DNA from: Mariannaea sp. PMI_226
Lineage: Eukaryota > Ascomycota > Sordariomycetes > Hypocreales > Nectriaceae
Direction of reading: 5' to 3'
NCBI GenBank assembly: GCA_024336345.1
Contig: JANFOG010000003.1
Coordinates: 4,160,501 to 4,224,500, forward strand
Length of the DNA stretch: 64,000 nt
Each line of letters starts with the position of its first letter. Position 1 is the first letter of the stretch. Below are positions 10,682 through 21,759 of this stretch, piece after piece. A program made the translations under genes and the position numbers. The notes under the pieces are model-generated. The model saw only the letters and a list, made by a program, of their open reading frames with translations, had not been told where the DNA came from and made no database searches.

Positions 10682-11341
10682 ATGTCGCTCAAAGTAGACC
10701 AAGTGCCCTATTACCAAGTAGTCTCTTATCGACTGCTCTCTGATGAAAAAAAAGAGATCGCCTCATCCAGAGAAGACAAGAATGTTATACTGCTATTCCG
10801 AGATCCCCCCCAACTGGTCTCCTATTCTAAGAATACTAAGAATATAAGCATGGCCAAACGACTTGAAAAGTACATTCGTGATGGCAAGATCAGCATTGTC
10901 TACACCGCATCGCAAAAGGTTATTATAGAGAATGAAACACTGTAAATTGACCTCCTTAATATACACTGAATTACGCTAATTATAAGCAGACATGTCCAAT
11001 TCTCGACTTTGATGCGCAATTTTGCGGAGATTATAGAAAGGACGCCAGCGAACTATACGGTACAGGCGTTATTATTCCCTGAACTTAGCGATGGGCTGAT
11101 TGATAAGTTTACCGCTGAAATATACTATGGCGAGGTTGGAATTCATTTGGGATCTCTGACGAGGAGCTACAAGACGGGCGACGATTATACAATCAAGATT
11201 CCCAATCAACATTTCGGGCCATATTTGGTTGTTTTCTTCCATAATGGGAAGGAATTAAGAGCCATTTTTGATCCAGAGCAACCAAAGGGTAAATATGGCC
11301 CGCCTGCAAGCATTCATTGGGCATCTAGGCCTCTTACTTAA
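10682..11341 (+). CDS. Hypothetical protein, 203 aa
   Basis: Exons 10682-10941 and 10990-11341 join in frame across a 48-nt intron (GTAAAT donor, GCTAAT branch, AAGCAG acceptor); total coding length is 612 nt. The N-terminal third is Lys/Ser-rich. The second exon has alternating beta-type segments such as YTIKIPNQHFGPYLVVFFHNG. No signal peptide, membrane span or known motif. Its neighbours are unrelated, and function is unknown. Confidence 0.55.
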
Positions 11342-11875
11342 ATACCACAAAAGAAAAGAGGTTGGACTATTTCAAGACAAACAAGAACCCATTTACCTCG
11401 CAGAAGTGCTTGCCTCAAGTCCACCCCCACAAGTGACGTGCTATCGCTAACCCGTCGGTGACATGCCCTACCCCCCTGCCGTCCTGCAGTGGTTCGCATT
11501 TTCAAGGGGGAGCCATATATTCAGCTCGACCCTCTCGCCATTTAGCTCTCCAACTCCTTGACACCTTCATCAACGAAGCTAAAATGTGCCTGCCCTAAGT
11601 CCGCGTTGCCCTGCCTCCCACAGGCGCCTCAAAGGAAGTCTCTATTGCTGCCCCTCTTCAATCCTCAGTGATACGCCCCGTCATCTACGCCCCCCCCCGG
11701 CCGGCTCCCCCCAAGTATTGCCTCCTTGCAAGGGTTGCGTTTCCCAGATTCAGCTTGATTCTATGGCCTGGCGCCTTTATTATCATTTAACCTCCACGCA
11801 TCTCGGCTCGACAGCTCCCTAACACCTCACCAACAAAGCCAAAACATACTGTCTATCGTCTTGCTTCAGAACAGG
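11342..11875. other. Intergenic with duplicated leader-like sequence
   Basis: Two similar pyrimidine-rich stretches, each followed by AAAGC-type sequence, occur at 11541-11586 and 11805-11850. They look like an old duplication of a promoter/leader. The open frame 11586-11822 is low-complexity and not called. Confidence 0.35.
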
Positions 11876-12491
11876 ATGAAGAGGCGACCCAGACGGATGG
11901 GGCCGCCAAAAGTGTCATTTTCGTTCGTTTGTATGTCTCACACCCTGATGCTTGTCTATCTCTAATGGAAACATAGCATACTACTGCCCACATTGTTACT
12001 GGATAGACCCTCCAGAGATACACGATTGCATTGACGTGACCTTTCCGGACCTCTGTCAACAGCTTGCGTCTATGATGACTCCGCCTATGATTAGAGAATC
12101 GAGGCATTGGAGAAGTGAAATATCCGCGCATGATTTCGAGATCAAGGCTATACACAGTTTACGTATAGCAGGTTGTGATTGGGCACGTATTGGAGATATG
12201 CTAGGCAGGACAGGAGACAGCATTAGACTGATGCTTTCGTCCATAATGGGTTGCCCCTATTGCCTCTCATATTACAGAACCCAAGCCGCGTTATCCCGTC
12301 ATACCGAGCTACACAACCAACAACTCAAGGGTCAAAACACATGGCGTTGTTGTTTTTGTGACGGATTATTTCCTTCCCTCCCAGCTTTAAATGAGCACAG
12401 GCCGCAATGTGTGGGGATAAGGCAGGCAATCAGCAAAGACATTGCCAATCGAATTGTTGAGATATTCGACAAACTGCCGAAAGACAGATAA
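11876..12491 (+). CDS. Zinc-finger / Myb-like protein, 189 aa, possibly truncated
   Basis: Exons 11876-11930 and 11977-12491 join across a 46-nt intron (GTATGT donor, CTAAT branch, CATAG acceptor). After a basic start, there is a Cys/His knuckle (YYCPHC), then a helical Myb/SANT-like stretch of about 45 residues with conserved-looking Trp residues and an LGRT..SI turn. Next come a classical C2H2 finger (C-x2-C-x12-H-x3-H) and a C2HC finger (C-x2-C-x12-H-x3-C). This suggests a DNA-binding regulator. The frame ends in TAA at 12489-12491, but the same frame continues with coding-like sequence that splices into 12601-12674, so this may be a truncated allele. Confidence 0.6.
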
Positions 12492-12674
12492 CGCGTATTT
12501 CCAATACGCACTCGTGGTGATCCTCTATCTCAAGAGCTTACGCGAATTAAAGAAGGTATGTTTGCTATACAATATTTTTTGCTCGTGTACTAATGAGTAG
12601 CTAGGCCTTTTAGAGGTGAATATTTTCGATCTGAACTTGATCGGGAGCTGGGTCGCGAATCAACAGTCCTTTGA
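12492..12674 (+). pseudogene. Downstream exons beyond the in-frame TAA
   Basis: Directly after the TAA the same frame encodes an Arg/Pro/Glu-rich stretch to 12555. An intron 12556-12600 (GTATGT donor, CTAAT branch, TAG acceptor) leads to another coherent 24-residue end with a TGA at 12674. The arrangement fits the original C-terminus of the zinc-finger protein above, cut off by one nonsense change such as CAA to TAA. Confidence 0.4.
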
Positions 12675-13089
12675 GTTGGCACCTTCGCTGATACCAAGGA
12701 AAAGTTTCGAGGCATTCCACAAGAGTACCGGGGCTTTATTTAATGAAATGAAATTTTATGTAGAGGCGACAATGGAGGGGTAATACTGCAATCTTCTTTC
12801 CTTCCCCAATCCCCCATAATTGCCTGTCGACAAGGACCCTCGCAACATCGCGCAGAAAATTTGGTTGCTTGTTGATAGAATATATTTCTAGCTTTCTTAA
12901 ATATATCGCTTGATTTTAGCCAATATCTGCCTGTAGTTGTAGAGCCTATTGTGGTCGGAGTAGTCCCTAGTTTGATGCAAGTAGACATTGCAAACGTTCT
13001 CCATGGCATTTATGCAGGGTACCTCAATTCAACTTTGATAAGTACTCGCGCTAAGATGTACTAATCTAATCCGCTCGTTGTGGCCAGTG

Positions 13090-13480
13090 CAAGAGTTTGG
13101 GCCTGTACATACCTCCACTGCTAGGCTTAGGCCGGTTTACCTGTGAGATCTTTCACATCTCTTGTCAGATCCTCCGCACGGGCTTTAGATTGATTCTCTA
13201 CTCTAGCGTGAGTGGATTCATCTTGATGCCGACATATCCTCCGTCAATTCGCTTTCTTAGTTGTCTGAATCCTGCCGGTAAGTTGAGGAGCAAAGCGGAC
13301 AGAGGAGTAATCATACCGGTAGGGAGAAAACTACGCTAATTCACGCACACCTTCCACTGCATGGGTTGGAGTACGGATTGTTGGCTGACCGAGCGCATTG
13401 AGAAGCCACATTTCTATCAACAAACTACCTCCACCCGCCTCTATGTACACTACAAGCCGAATGTAATGCGATTGATGCGC
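13090..13480 (+). repeat. Diverged dispersed repeat, copy 1
   Basis: This stretch aligns along most of its length with 15570-15900. Shared blocks include AGTTTGGGCC, GTGAGATCTTTC, TTTTCTTAGTTGTCT (with changes), GGTAAGTTGAGGA and GGATTGTTGGCTG. Many differences are transitions. It is probably a decayed gene or transposon fragment present twice, not a functional gene. Confidence 0.6.
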
Positions 13481-13869
13481 ACTGGCCTAAAGTCCAAAAA
13501 ATATGAGCTTTGGGGTTCCCGTGCTGGGGGGGGTGTGCTATTGGAATAAGGAAGTAATGTTGGCGGTTCGTATGCCAAAGTTGCTCACCCGCATGCTGCA
13601 ATAGTCTGGCTGTGCTAATTCATGTACGAATGGAATTCCCACCCTCCTCCGCACCATGCATTACACTAGCTCACCGTCTCTGTGCTATTGCGCCAGACGT
13701 ACAGCCAGCTCCACTCACCCTTGCAAGCTGCGAGGAAGCACTCGCCGTGATCAGTTATACTAACTGTCCCCAGCTGGTTTCACAAGATTTTCTTCTTAGC
13801 TGTTCATCTTAAACACAACTAGGCAAGAATATTTCACGACAGGTACAAAATTTATATTCATATCTTCCC
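13481..13869. other. Intergenic, no gene recognised
   Basis: Short open frames only, one of them (13612-13812) Cys/Ala-rich without supporting features. A possible TATA-like TTTATATTC lies at 13849-13857, just before the ATG at 13870. Confidence 0.35.
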
Positions 13870-14361
13870 ATGGCCCCGATTGTGAACGGCTTCCACCTAG
13901 ACGGGATAAGCCTACAACTCCTTTGGGAGGTTATACAACCCCTTTGGGAGGTCATAAAACCCCTTTGGGAGTTCATACAACCCCTTTGGAAGGTTATACA
14001 ACTCCTGGATCGTTTGGCTCTCCTCTTACAAATCCTTCAACTTATTTTCCTTGAACTTTGCGTCCGGCTTTCTAAGAATGACAGTGGTAAAGATGAGAAG
14101 GCGAAAGATGGGAAGACGAAAGCTAAGTGTGGTTACCCAATTTCCTCCTTTATTGAAGTTGGTTATGAAAGAGAACCTATACTCGAAAAGTCCAAATTGA
14201 GCCTGGAAATACTCATTTTCCTTCTCAAAATTCCTTTCAAAGGGTTTTGGCCGCAGTGGTCGAAGGCAAAGTGCAAGATCAAGATAGAGAAGATTACAAT
14301 TAGCCCCAAAGGTCAATTAACTAATAATCCTTACTTGCTTCCATTTGCTAATATAATTTAG
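13870..14361 (+). CDS. Heptad-repeat protein (LWEVIQP repeats), 163 aa
   Basis: A single exon. Residues 16-44 are four near-perfect copies of the seven-residue unit LWEVIQP, encoded by a 21-bp tandem DNA repeat at 13916-14003. A hydrophobic Leu-rich helix follows directly, then a Lys/Gly/Asp linker and a second hydrophobic, then basic, segment. The W/L-spaced heptads would make an amphipathic helix or zipper that could associate with membranes. No family is recognised. Either a young lineage-specific gene or an open frame created by repeat expansion; the long non-repetitive second half favours a gene. Confidence 0.4.
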   Translation: MAPIVNGFHLDGISLQLLWEVIQPLWEVIKPLWEFIQPLWKVIQLLDRLALLLQILQLIFLELCVRLSKNDSGKDEKAKDGKTKAKCGYPISSFIEVGYEREPILEKSKLSLEILIFLLKIPFKGFWPQWSKAKCKIKIEKITISPKGQLTNNPYLLPFANII

Positions 14362-14427
14362 TGGCTATCCGAATTGCTATTTGGTTCTTACAAGTAGTAT
14401 TACCCAACCGAACTCAAACTCGAGCCT

Positions 14428-14697
14428 TAAAATTTGTGCGACATGTCTTCACTATGTACTACTTCGCAAGGGATCGAGCTTTACATTTTATACAACATGC
14501 CTTCACTACATGCTGCTCCGCAAGGGATCGAGCCTTACATTGTGTACGACGAGCCATCACTACGTGCTGCTCCGCAAGGGATCGAGCCTTGCATTTTGTA
14601 CGACGAGCCTTCACTACATGCTGCTCCGCAAGGGATCGAGCCTTACATTGTGTACGACGAGCCTTCACTACGTGCTGCTGCGTAAGGCGTACGGCCC
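14428..14697 (+). repeat. 54-bp tandem repeat, five copies
   Basis: Units start at about 14428, 14482, 14536, 14590 and 14644. They alternate between two subtypes (TACATTGTGTACGACGAG and TGCATTTTGTACGACGAG starts), which hints at pairwise expansion. The length is a multiple of three and the unit has no stop in several frames, so open frames exist in all three plus frames and one minus frame. None is clearly a gene; the frame 14361-15056 is the longest. Confidence 0.8.
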
Positions 14698-15056
14698 GCT
14701 CCTTATGGCTTTGGAAAGGCCGGAAGAACGTTCGTACTCCCAACGACTCGAATCGCACTCGACTGGATAAACCTAAGGGAGGAGTGTCTTCATCGAATAC
14801 CGAATTACACTGTCACTCTCCCCTGAACGATCGCGAAAGCCTGCCGAAGTCGATCGAGAAAACCATACCCCACCCAAAACCAACTGCAAATTACGGGGGA
14901 ATCCGAGCTTCGGCTGGTTTGGATCCTGATCCTCACAATTTTATAAGGCCACCCATTCTCCCCTTGATTGGGAGTAGATGCTTCAATGGACAAGAGGAAC
15001 AATATACATATCATATAAGGCCCTTCCAGGCTTCTGCTGCGAATAGCATGTGCTGA

Positions 15057-15569
15057 GATTGCTATCTAGACAGAATATATAGGAAAAAAGGGAGATAGTA
15101 TATGAAGAAAAGGAGGTCATTTTGTTTTATTTTGCGGCTTCCTTGCTAAACCATTGAGACAGCCAAGAGGTCAAGGTACCCTTAGTAAGTGCAGAGCATA
15201 TGCTGTATGCACAATGTGCAACGCACACGCTGGGTTTGTTTGCCGGGACTGGGGAGTGTACACTGTAGACAGCAGCTTGGCGCTAAAAACACCTTGCGGT
15301 ATTGCATAACTACTTCATTTCGACTGCATTGGCGCCCTAGGATTATGCAAACTTAATCCATCAAGCCCCTAGCATTCCAGCTCTTTGTCTTGCGGAAGGG
15401 GTGCTAGCTTGTGCACTTCTTAAGCTGTAACCCGCTCGCTTTTTGCGGGATCCTTGGCCTTTTGGCCTTCCTATGCAGTAAAGCACATCGTTCGGCCCTT
15501 CCCTCCATGACTTGCTACTGCTACCCCTGTCTTGAGCCCTCCTCGACAGCCCCCTCATTCCATTACCTT
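15057..15569. other. Intergenic, no gene recognised
   Basis: A/T-rich start followed by mixed sequence. No splice-supported coding region or regulatory motif could be identified. Confidence 0.35.
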
Positions 15570-15900
15570 CAGGAGTTTGGGCCGGCGCATTCTTCCGCCG
15601 CCAGGCTTAGACTGGTTAACTCGTGAGATCTTTCCCGTCTCTTATAGATCTAATCTAGCGGTATTGAACACTCCGCTGGATTCTTTGATACCCGCAGCTC
15701 CTCCGCCGATACGTTTTCTCAGTTGTCTACATAAATCCCGATGGTAAGTTGAGGAAAGCGGCTGGAGGTTTAATCACACCGGGAAGGGAGACAACTACGC
15801 TAAATTGCGTACATGGGTTGGACGGATTGTTGGCTGGCCGATCAAGGAAGCACAGCGGGCCGCCACATTTCTCATGCTCAATCCAGCTATCTCCGTACAC
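15570..15900 (+). repeat. Diverged dispersed repeat, copy 2
   Basis: Partner of the copy at 13090-13480. In this copy the region just after the alignment (15935-16080) contains a stretch that translates to ARIVVLEAG, which resembles the FAD-binding start of an oxidoreductase. The frame breaks soon after and no intact enzyme can be assembled. Confidence 0.55.
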
Positions 15901-16079
15901 TTCTTTTCACGGCACAATTTCTTTGACTTCGAGCAAGGAGACACCTAAACGAGCAAGGATTGTAGTCTTGGAGGCTGGCGCAGTAGATGCAAACTGGAGT
16001 TTCTCCAACCGCCGAGGATGCATATGCAGGGGGAGTTCATCCTAACCGGTGGAAAGACAGGCAAAGGTAAGCATACACC

Positions 16080-16688
16080 GCCTTTCAAGATGTACGACTC
16101 AACTTGAATCGTCAACGCCGTACTATATGGCCACTCACAATACTGAGAATGGCCTAGAGATGGAGCAGGCGCAAGCTGGGACAGCACTATGGATGTTTTG
16201 GATGAGGAACAGAATAGAATAGATGGTGGAGTTTGGATAGGTTTTATTCTCCCTTGACAGCTCTTGAATGGTATTGAGATTTTAGATGCATATGTGTAGC
16301 CTGCTTTCTTCGTTTTCATCTGGCTAAACATATCTCAACCTACTACTGAAGAAACTTCATCCGAAGTCTAGTCTAGAGGGCATGTAGCACCCAATTGTTA
16401 AGCAATACCGCTGCCAACTGTCCCGTATGCAGAAGTTAAGGTGAGGCAAGGGATTTCGGGTAAACATGCCCATGTCTCTTGCATTCAGAGGTGCTAAAAT
16501 ATCCTGCTTTGAAGCTGTAAGCGCCCTGTTTCAGCAGCCGAAGCCCATCTAGGCTCTGCAGCCTTGCGATGCGAAATCTGCATGTAGGAGCCTCACCCTG
16601 GCTACCAGGCTCAGAGAAAGCACATAAATACATCGCATCCTTTTCCTCTGGTTCCCAATTTCACTTGTCTGTAACTAAGCAATTCAGT
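16080..16688. other. Intergenic, no gene recognised
   Basis: The minus-strand frame 15945-16331 overlaps the repeat border and has no domain. The remainder is featureless apart from a CATAAATAC element at 16621-16629, upstream of the gene at 16689. Confidence 0.35.
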
Positions 16689-17126
16689 ATGTCCACCAAT
16701 TCATCAGAGCAGGAGTAAGTCTTGCAATTTTCTGGACCTGACCGTGTACTAATCCCCGAAAGGCTCGCTCCATACGTCAGGCCCCAAGAACCAGATCCAA
16801 AAGCCGAAGAAGATGATTCGGATTCATACATCGAAGAAGACGAATCGAATATGGAAGAAGAGGAGTCGGATATATACCCTGAAACCGAGTATTCGGATTC
16901 ATACATTCACGAGAACGACCACCAAGAGAACATTACAGATGGTGATCTCCAAGAGAAGGTCCCTACCATAAAGCTATTGGCACCTGGCCCATGGGGCGTA
17001 ATGAAGAAAGTTGAGGCATGGAGGAAGCATTGCAGGGCCGTCGACTGTGGTCTCTCTCATTGTGGCCAGGAGTACGATATTAACAGGTCTATTATTGGAG
17101 TCCGTCCAATTTTATCATCAGCTTGA
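16689..17126 (+). CDS. Small acidic protein, 129 aa
   Basis: Exons 16689-16714 and 16763-17126 join in frame across a 48-nt intron (GTAAGT donor, ACTAAT branch, AAAG acceptor). Residues about 20-75 are strongly acidic with repeated Glu/Asp/Ser/Tyr clusters. The C-terminal part is different, with a Trp/Lys helix and Cys residues near HCRAVDCGLSHCGQ. No signal peptide. It may bind basic partners such as histones, but that is only inferred from charge. A further 3' exon cannot be excluded. Confidence 0.45.
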
Positions 17127-18104
17127 AATATAAACAATAAGTCTCTAATAAGAGCTGCTATTGCTATACTTACGGACAACTTTGAGTGCATTTCAGAATT
17201 AAGGTGAGAATCTCTCCATAAGTCGTGAAGTCAGTGGAAAGGTCAGGTCCACAGCCGTTGTGGGCCAGGTGAAGTGGGTGATTGGGAAACCAATTGCACG
17301 GGGCGCGGGAGGGCCTTCTTTACCCTCCCGTACTTCTACTTTCTGCATCTCCCACCCCCAAGTCAATTCCCAGGCCCACTGTTAGCTTACTATAACTGGG
17401 AGGTGCATCTCACGAGCACATGTCCTAGTCCCTGTCAACTAATTGCCCGCGAGGGGCACGCGATGAATGCATCACGGATGCCAGTACTAGCCAGCCCTTA
17501 GGAGTTCTTGCCCCCCACCCCCCTCTTGTCCCCCTTCCTTCAGCTCCAAGACCCATGTTATCATTATAATAGAGAGTGGCTGATCAATTAGGTCCCATGC
17601 ATATTTATTAAAGAAGGCAATCGAAAGGCAATCAGAAGGCAACCAAAAAAAGGCAACAGGTCAAGGCGGCGTCGCAAAACGTGGTCCGCGTGTTGGCTTT
17701 GTGTTTATAGCATAAAGGTGACCATATAAGCGCCCATTCCCCAGTTTCTCATTTTTTGTTTATTTCTCCGGCTCAAATGAGCACCGTCTTTGTGCACTCC
17801 TGCTTGCTCGCTTGGATTCATTGGTGCTTTCTCACTCTATACTTAGTCCCTTGTACTGTGTTAAGCTTTTTCTTCCTCCATTTTAACCTCAGCTACAACG
17901 GCTCTGCCACGCTTCTAGCAGGCTCCTTTTCATTCAATAATCCATTATGGGTGGTGGTCGCTCAAATGACCCTGTGGCCTCGCCCGGCGCACTAGGAGGT
18001 GCTCATCTCAAGTAGGTCAAGATTGACGTCACCAACGCGACAGGCGGTTTGCTGACTAGCAGTAACAAAATAGCGAGGGGCAAGATTGCGCCAATGTCGC
18101 CGCT
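17127..18104. other. Intergenic, no firm gene
   Basis: The hydrophobic open frame at 17756-17995 lacks support. An ATG at 17948 opens a short Gly-rich frame whose GTAGGT...CTGACTAGCAG intron leads out of frame with the next gene, so it is not taken as its first exon. Confidence 0.35.
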
Positions 18105-20547
18105 ATGCAGGTCCAGACTGTCAAAACCGACAATCAAGACCCAACACTTGAACTTGACTGGAAATCGATGTTCAAGCAGCCTGACACCCGTCCACTTACG
18201 AGTGAAGAAATGAAATCTGAACTAAGGGGCATTTATGCTGGCTTGGAGCCGGTCGAAGAAGCTTGTATCCATTGGGCCAAGAAGCTTGCAACTTCAGCAA
18301 TTGATCCGCTCGACGCCAAGCAGTATGCGACTCTCATTGCCCTCTACCGCACATTATTACACGAACACATTGACTTTCTCATGGCATCGCAGCAACCCAT
18401 CGCGTCTCCAGAGCTCAAAAGCCTCGCAGCAAAATACGACATGCCAGCAAGAATGTGGAAACACGCTATACATTCCTTCCTTGGGATCATGCATAAACGA
18501 CTTTTCGAATGTCAGGAATTTATGGACAGTTTCATCATCCAGGCATACCTTATGATATCTTTGCTGGATGAGACTATCCCGGGGTTGCGTTCGACCTGGA
18601 TTGAGTGTAAAGCAGAATTGGCCCGATATGTATATGCGTAAGTAGAAGTGCAGTCCCTATTATGTGAACTATAGGATGGATAAATATACTAATAGAAATT
18701 GATATTTATTATATAGAATAACTATTCTAAAAAATGATACAATTGCTGGGCAATGCTGGAGAGATGTCTCCAGGGAGGATTACACTCGGGTTCTGGTCGA
18801 GAAACCCACGGAAGGCCGCATCTATCACCACCTGGCCATTCTGGAGCGGCCACGACCTTCCCTTGACAAAGACTTTAACGCCATTGTGTCGCAGCTTTTC
18901 TACTTCACCAAATCCCTCGTTGTCGAAACCCCGTTTTTCACCACGCGGGACTCCATATGGACTATTATTAACATAATTATTGCAAGGACTAAGGAGCCAG
19001 CCAGCATCCCCCAAACCGATGAAGACCACTTCCTTACCGCCGCTGTCCACTTGATTCTCGCTTCCCTAGAGCCTAAGGCTCTCAGGAAATATGGTCATAA
19101 GGACACTAGGAACCATCATCTTCAGGCTGTTTATAATGCATTGGAGGAGATAAAGATTGATGGACCTTATAAAACATCGAGAATCCATCCAACGTACGTG
19201 TTAGCCCCATGACCTAGGTAATACTAACTGATCACTTGCAGCGCCAAACTCGGACAATTGCTCTGCCAGTTGCTGCTGGGAATTCCCCTTGGTGAGAAAA
19301 AAAGAAGCCCGATGATGGCAGCATTGGCCCCCGATTTCGTGATGGCTGAGGAAATTGCCGATTCTGATGCCATGGCCAACGCGAGGGACATCCATGATGC
19401 AACAATCGAGCTAATTAACACCATGATTCCTTATCTTTTAGAAAAGGCAGATACGCGTGACTTGGGGGTATGGGGATTCATCTACATCATCCTGGTCTTC
19501 ATGCGCCCCTTAGAGACGCGGCCCGCCCTACGGGCATGGTTTGGCTCGGCGTTCCACGCAAGGACTCTGGCGCCTTTCCTTAACATGCTTCTGCGCGAGG
19601 ACGAGACCCGAGGCGGCCTTACCTTGAAGAGCACATCCCAGTCGGAACTCGTTACCGTGTCGTCACTGCTCAATGATAAACCGAAGCCGGGCATGTACGG
19701 GTTCAGTACCGAAGACAACATCAGGAAGTACTACCATCGCGAGCAAGAGTCCACGACCACGACAGAGGAGACCGCAATCAGCAACGCCGCACACAAGAGA
19801 GACAGGGACACCGAGACACCGGTCTGGGAGCAGATGTATGCCAACGTACTGCCAGAACATATACTGCTCTCGGGGTTATTCGTTGCCAGAGAGGCAGAAC
19901 TGTGTAAGAAATCCCCGAAGAACCTTACGAACATTACAGTTAAGGCAGAAGAGCGCCCTCTCTTCCCTAAAAACTGGTTCGAGTGCTCAAAACACAGCAT
20001 CGACGAAGCACAGGTTCGCAATCATGTCCAGGACGCCGAGACGCATCACGATCGGTCAATGCAGATCTTGCGGCTGGTTGCTCAGCTGCGCCACTTTTTC
20101 ATCTTCATAACCGACGAGGATGGACGCTATTGGATCAGTGTGCCTGGGGCCTCATCAACACCAAAGCCTGACCCCAACAAGAAGATGCCAGAAATTATCG
20201 AGCGCGACAGTGGTGTTAGGATTGTTTATGTTCATCCTTCCGCCCTCGACCCCGATGATGAGCCGATTTCGGCTTGTGAAATGGAGCTGGGCAAGGTAGC
20301 CGATATTGCGAGGTCGGCTGCTGAGAAGCCATTGAGCACCCATGATACCGAGACGACGGTTTCAGTACAAGGGAGTGAGACGGGCCTGGATTCGTTTGAG
20401 ATTATACTCTCCGCCGACGATTATGAAGCCGCAGCTACAGTCCCTGCCGAAGACTCAGCCACTAAGCTAACTAAGGATATGCTCAACAAGATACCGGAGA
20501 ACCTTGCCATGTGTATGGAGCGCTGGCTGGGAAAGACGGAAGTCTAG
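18105..20547 (+). CDS. Est1-type DNA/RNA-binding domain protein, about 771 aa
   Basis: Exons 18105-18637, 18717-19193 and 19242-20547 join in frame across introns of 79 and 48 nt with ACTAAT and ACTAAC branches. The protein has the layout of fungal Est1/SMG5-7-like proteins: a helical N-terminal TPR-like part with RMWKHAIHSFL, the central motif TWIECKAELARY followed by YTRVLVEKPTEGRIYHHLAIL and QLFYFTKSLVVETPF, and a C-terminal block LPEHILLSGLFVA and LFPKNWF. In this family the domain contacts telomerase RNA, mRNA-decay factors or phospho-proteins. Most filamentous fungi carry several uncharacterised paralogues, so a role in telomeres or nonsense-mediated decay is possible but not shown. No PIN nuclease domain is seen. 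Confidence 0.8.
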
Positions 20548-21640
20548 ATTGACATAAAGTAAGATGCGAGGTTGTAATGCGCTTTGGCGTGTGGAAGATG
20601 AGCCCGGAATCAAGTTTTGCCTACCAAGGAGGAAAGTCCTGTTGCCTGAGAGGCTTGGGGAACTCTAAGGAATAACATCTAGTAAATTAGCTTCTAATGT
20701 TCCCTATCAATACTATCACTGTATCTTTATAAGTCAGACGCCTCGTAATATCTCTCCTTACGAGCGGTGTCTCTTACCCTATAGCTCTTTTCGTCGGCTA
20801 CAAACAACAAACCCTAATCCAAGCCATACCTTACTATTTACTCAGGCTCGTTCTATAGTGGCCTAACTAAGGATAGAGTGAAATTAATATTCCCATTTGG
20901 ATTGCGCAAACTTCAATATATGATCTGCGGTAAGATGTCACAGTTAACACTATCTCAGCTCTGGTTAAGTTGTTCAAGGTCACACTTACCAATTCTCTCC
21001 CGCGGGCGACGGGCAGAAGACTCAGCAAATAAAAAATAAATCATAGCGAGCACAAGATTCACAAATCAAAGCCGATTGCTTCATCAACTAAGCCTCATTG
21101 GAAATAATTCCTTTAATGGGCGATTCGATCGATCAAAAGCTCGCATGATGTCTGCGAGTCTTGAGTCTGCCGAAGGTTTATGGAGGTCATGTGACCACAG
21201 GAAGGAAGCCTGACAACACTGACCCAGAGCTATCCACTCGGATAAGCATCGGCTAACACCATTCGCGATCACCACATAACATGCCGTCTCGCGCCACCAA
21301 CTCCCGCTCTCATATGTGATGCTCCCCCGGAATGGAAGTGCCATGGACGTATGCAGGAAATCAGTCATCAAATGCCCGCTAATGGCTCAGAGAAGTGGGT
21401 ATCGACGTCAAACTCTTAGTCTCATATCCCTGTTTTTCCATGCTAGTTAGACCCCTGCTGTAGGGTACCCTGCAAGAGGATGAGGGAAATCTCCTTGACT
21501 CAATCAGGCCTCTCCTGACACGCATGCCGAACCGTAAGGGCCTTGACAGTTTCAGATTCTCCATCTATCAAGTACAGTGACCGCTTCCTATTGGTTACAT
21601 AAGAAGGGAAATAGAGGTACTTTGGAGAGTATGTTGCTGT
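20548..21640. other. Intergenic, no gene recognised
   Basis: About 1.1 kb of A/T-richer sequence after the Est1-type gene. Only short frames are present (for example 21084-21371 minus), without motifs or splice support. Confidence 0.4.
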
Positions 21641-21749
21641 TTGGCCAGTGGATGGAATTGGCCAGTGGATGGAATTGGCCAGTGGATGGAATTGGCCAGT
21701 GGATGGAATTGGCCAGTGGATGGAATTGGCTAGTGGATGGAATCGGCCT
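21641..21749. repeat. 17-bp minisatellite
   Basis: Six to seven copies of TTGGCCAGTGGATGGAA. The first copies are identical; the last two carry single changes. Because 17 is not a multiple of three, every frame is open through it, which explains the short frames on both strands. Confidence 0.85.
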
Positions 21750-21759
21750 GGCAAGTATC

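Noticed and set aside
15935..16080. Fragment resembling the FAD-binding start of an oxidoreductase (ARIVVLEAG)
   Set aside because: Only about nine matching residues; no Rossmann GxGxxG upstream in frame and the frame ends soon. Kept only as a note under the diverged repeat.
17740..17995. Hydrophobic frame suggestive of a membrane protein
   Set aside because: Short, no splice support, and hydrophobicity follows from T-rich DNA; no motif recognised.
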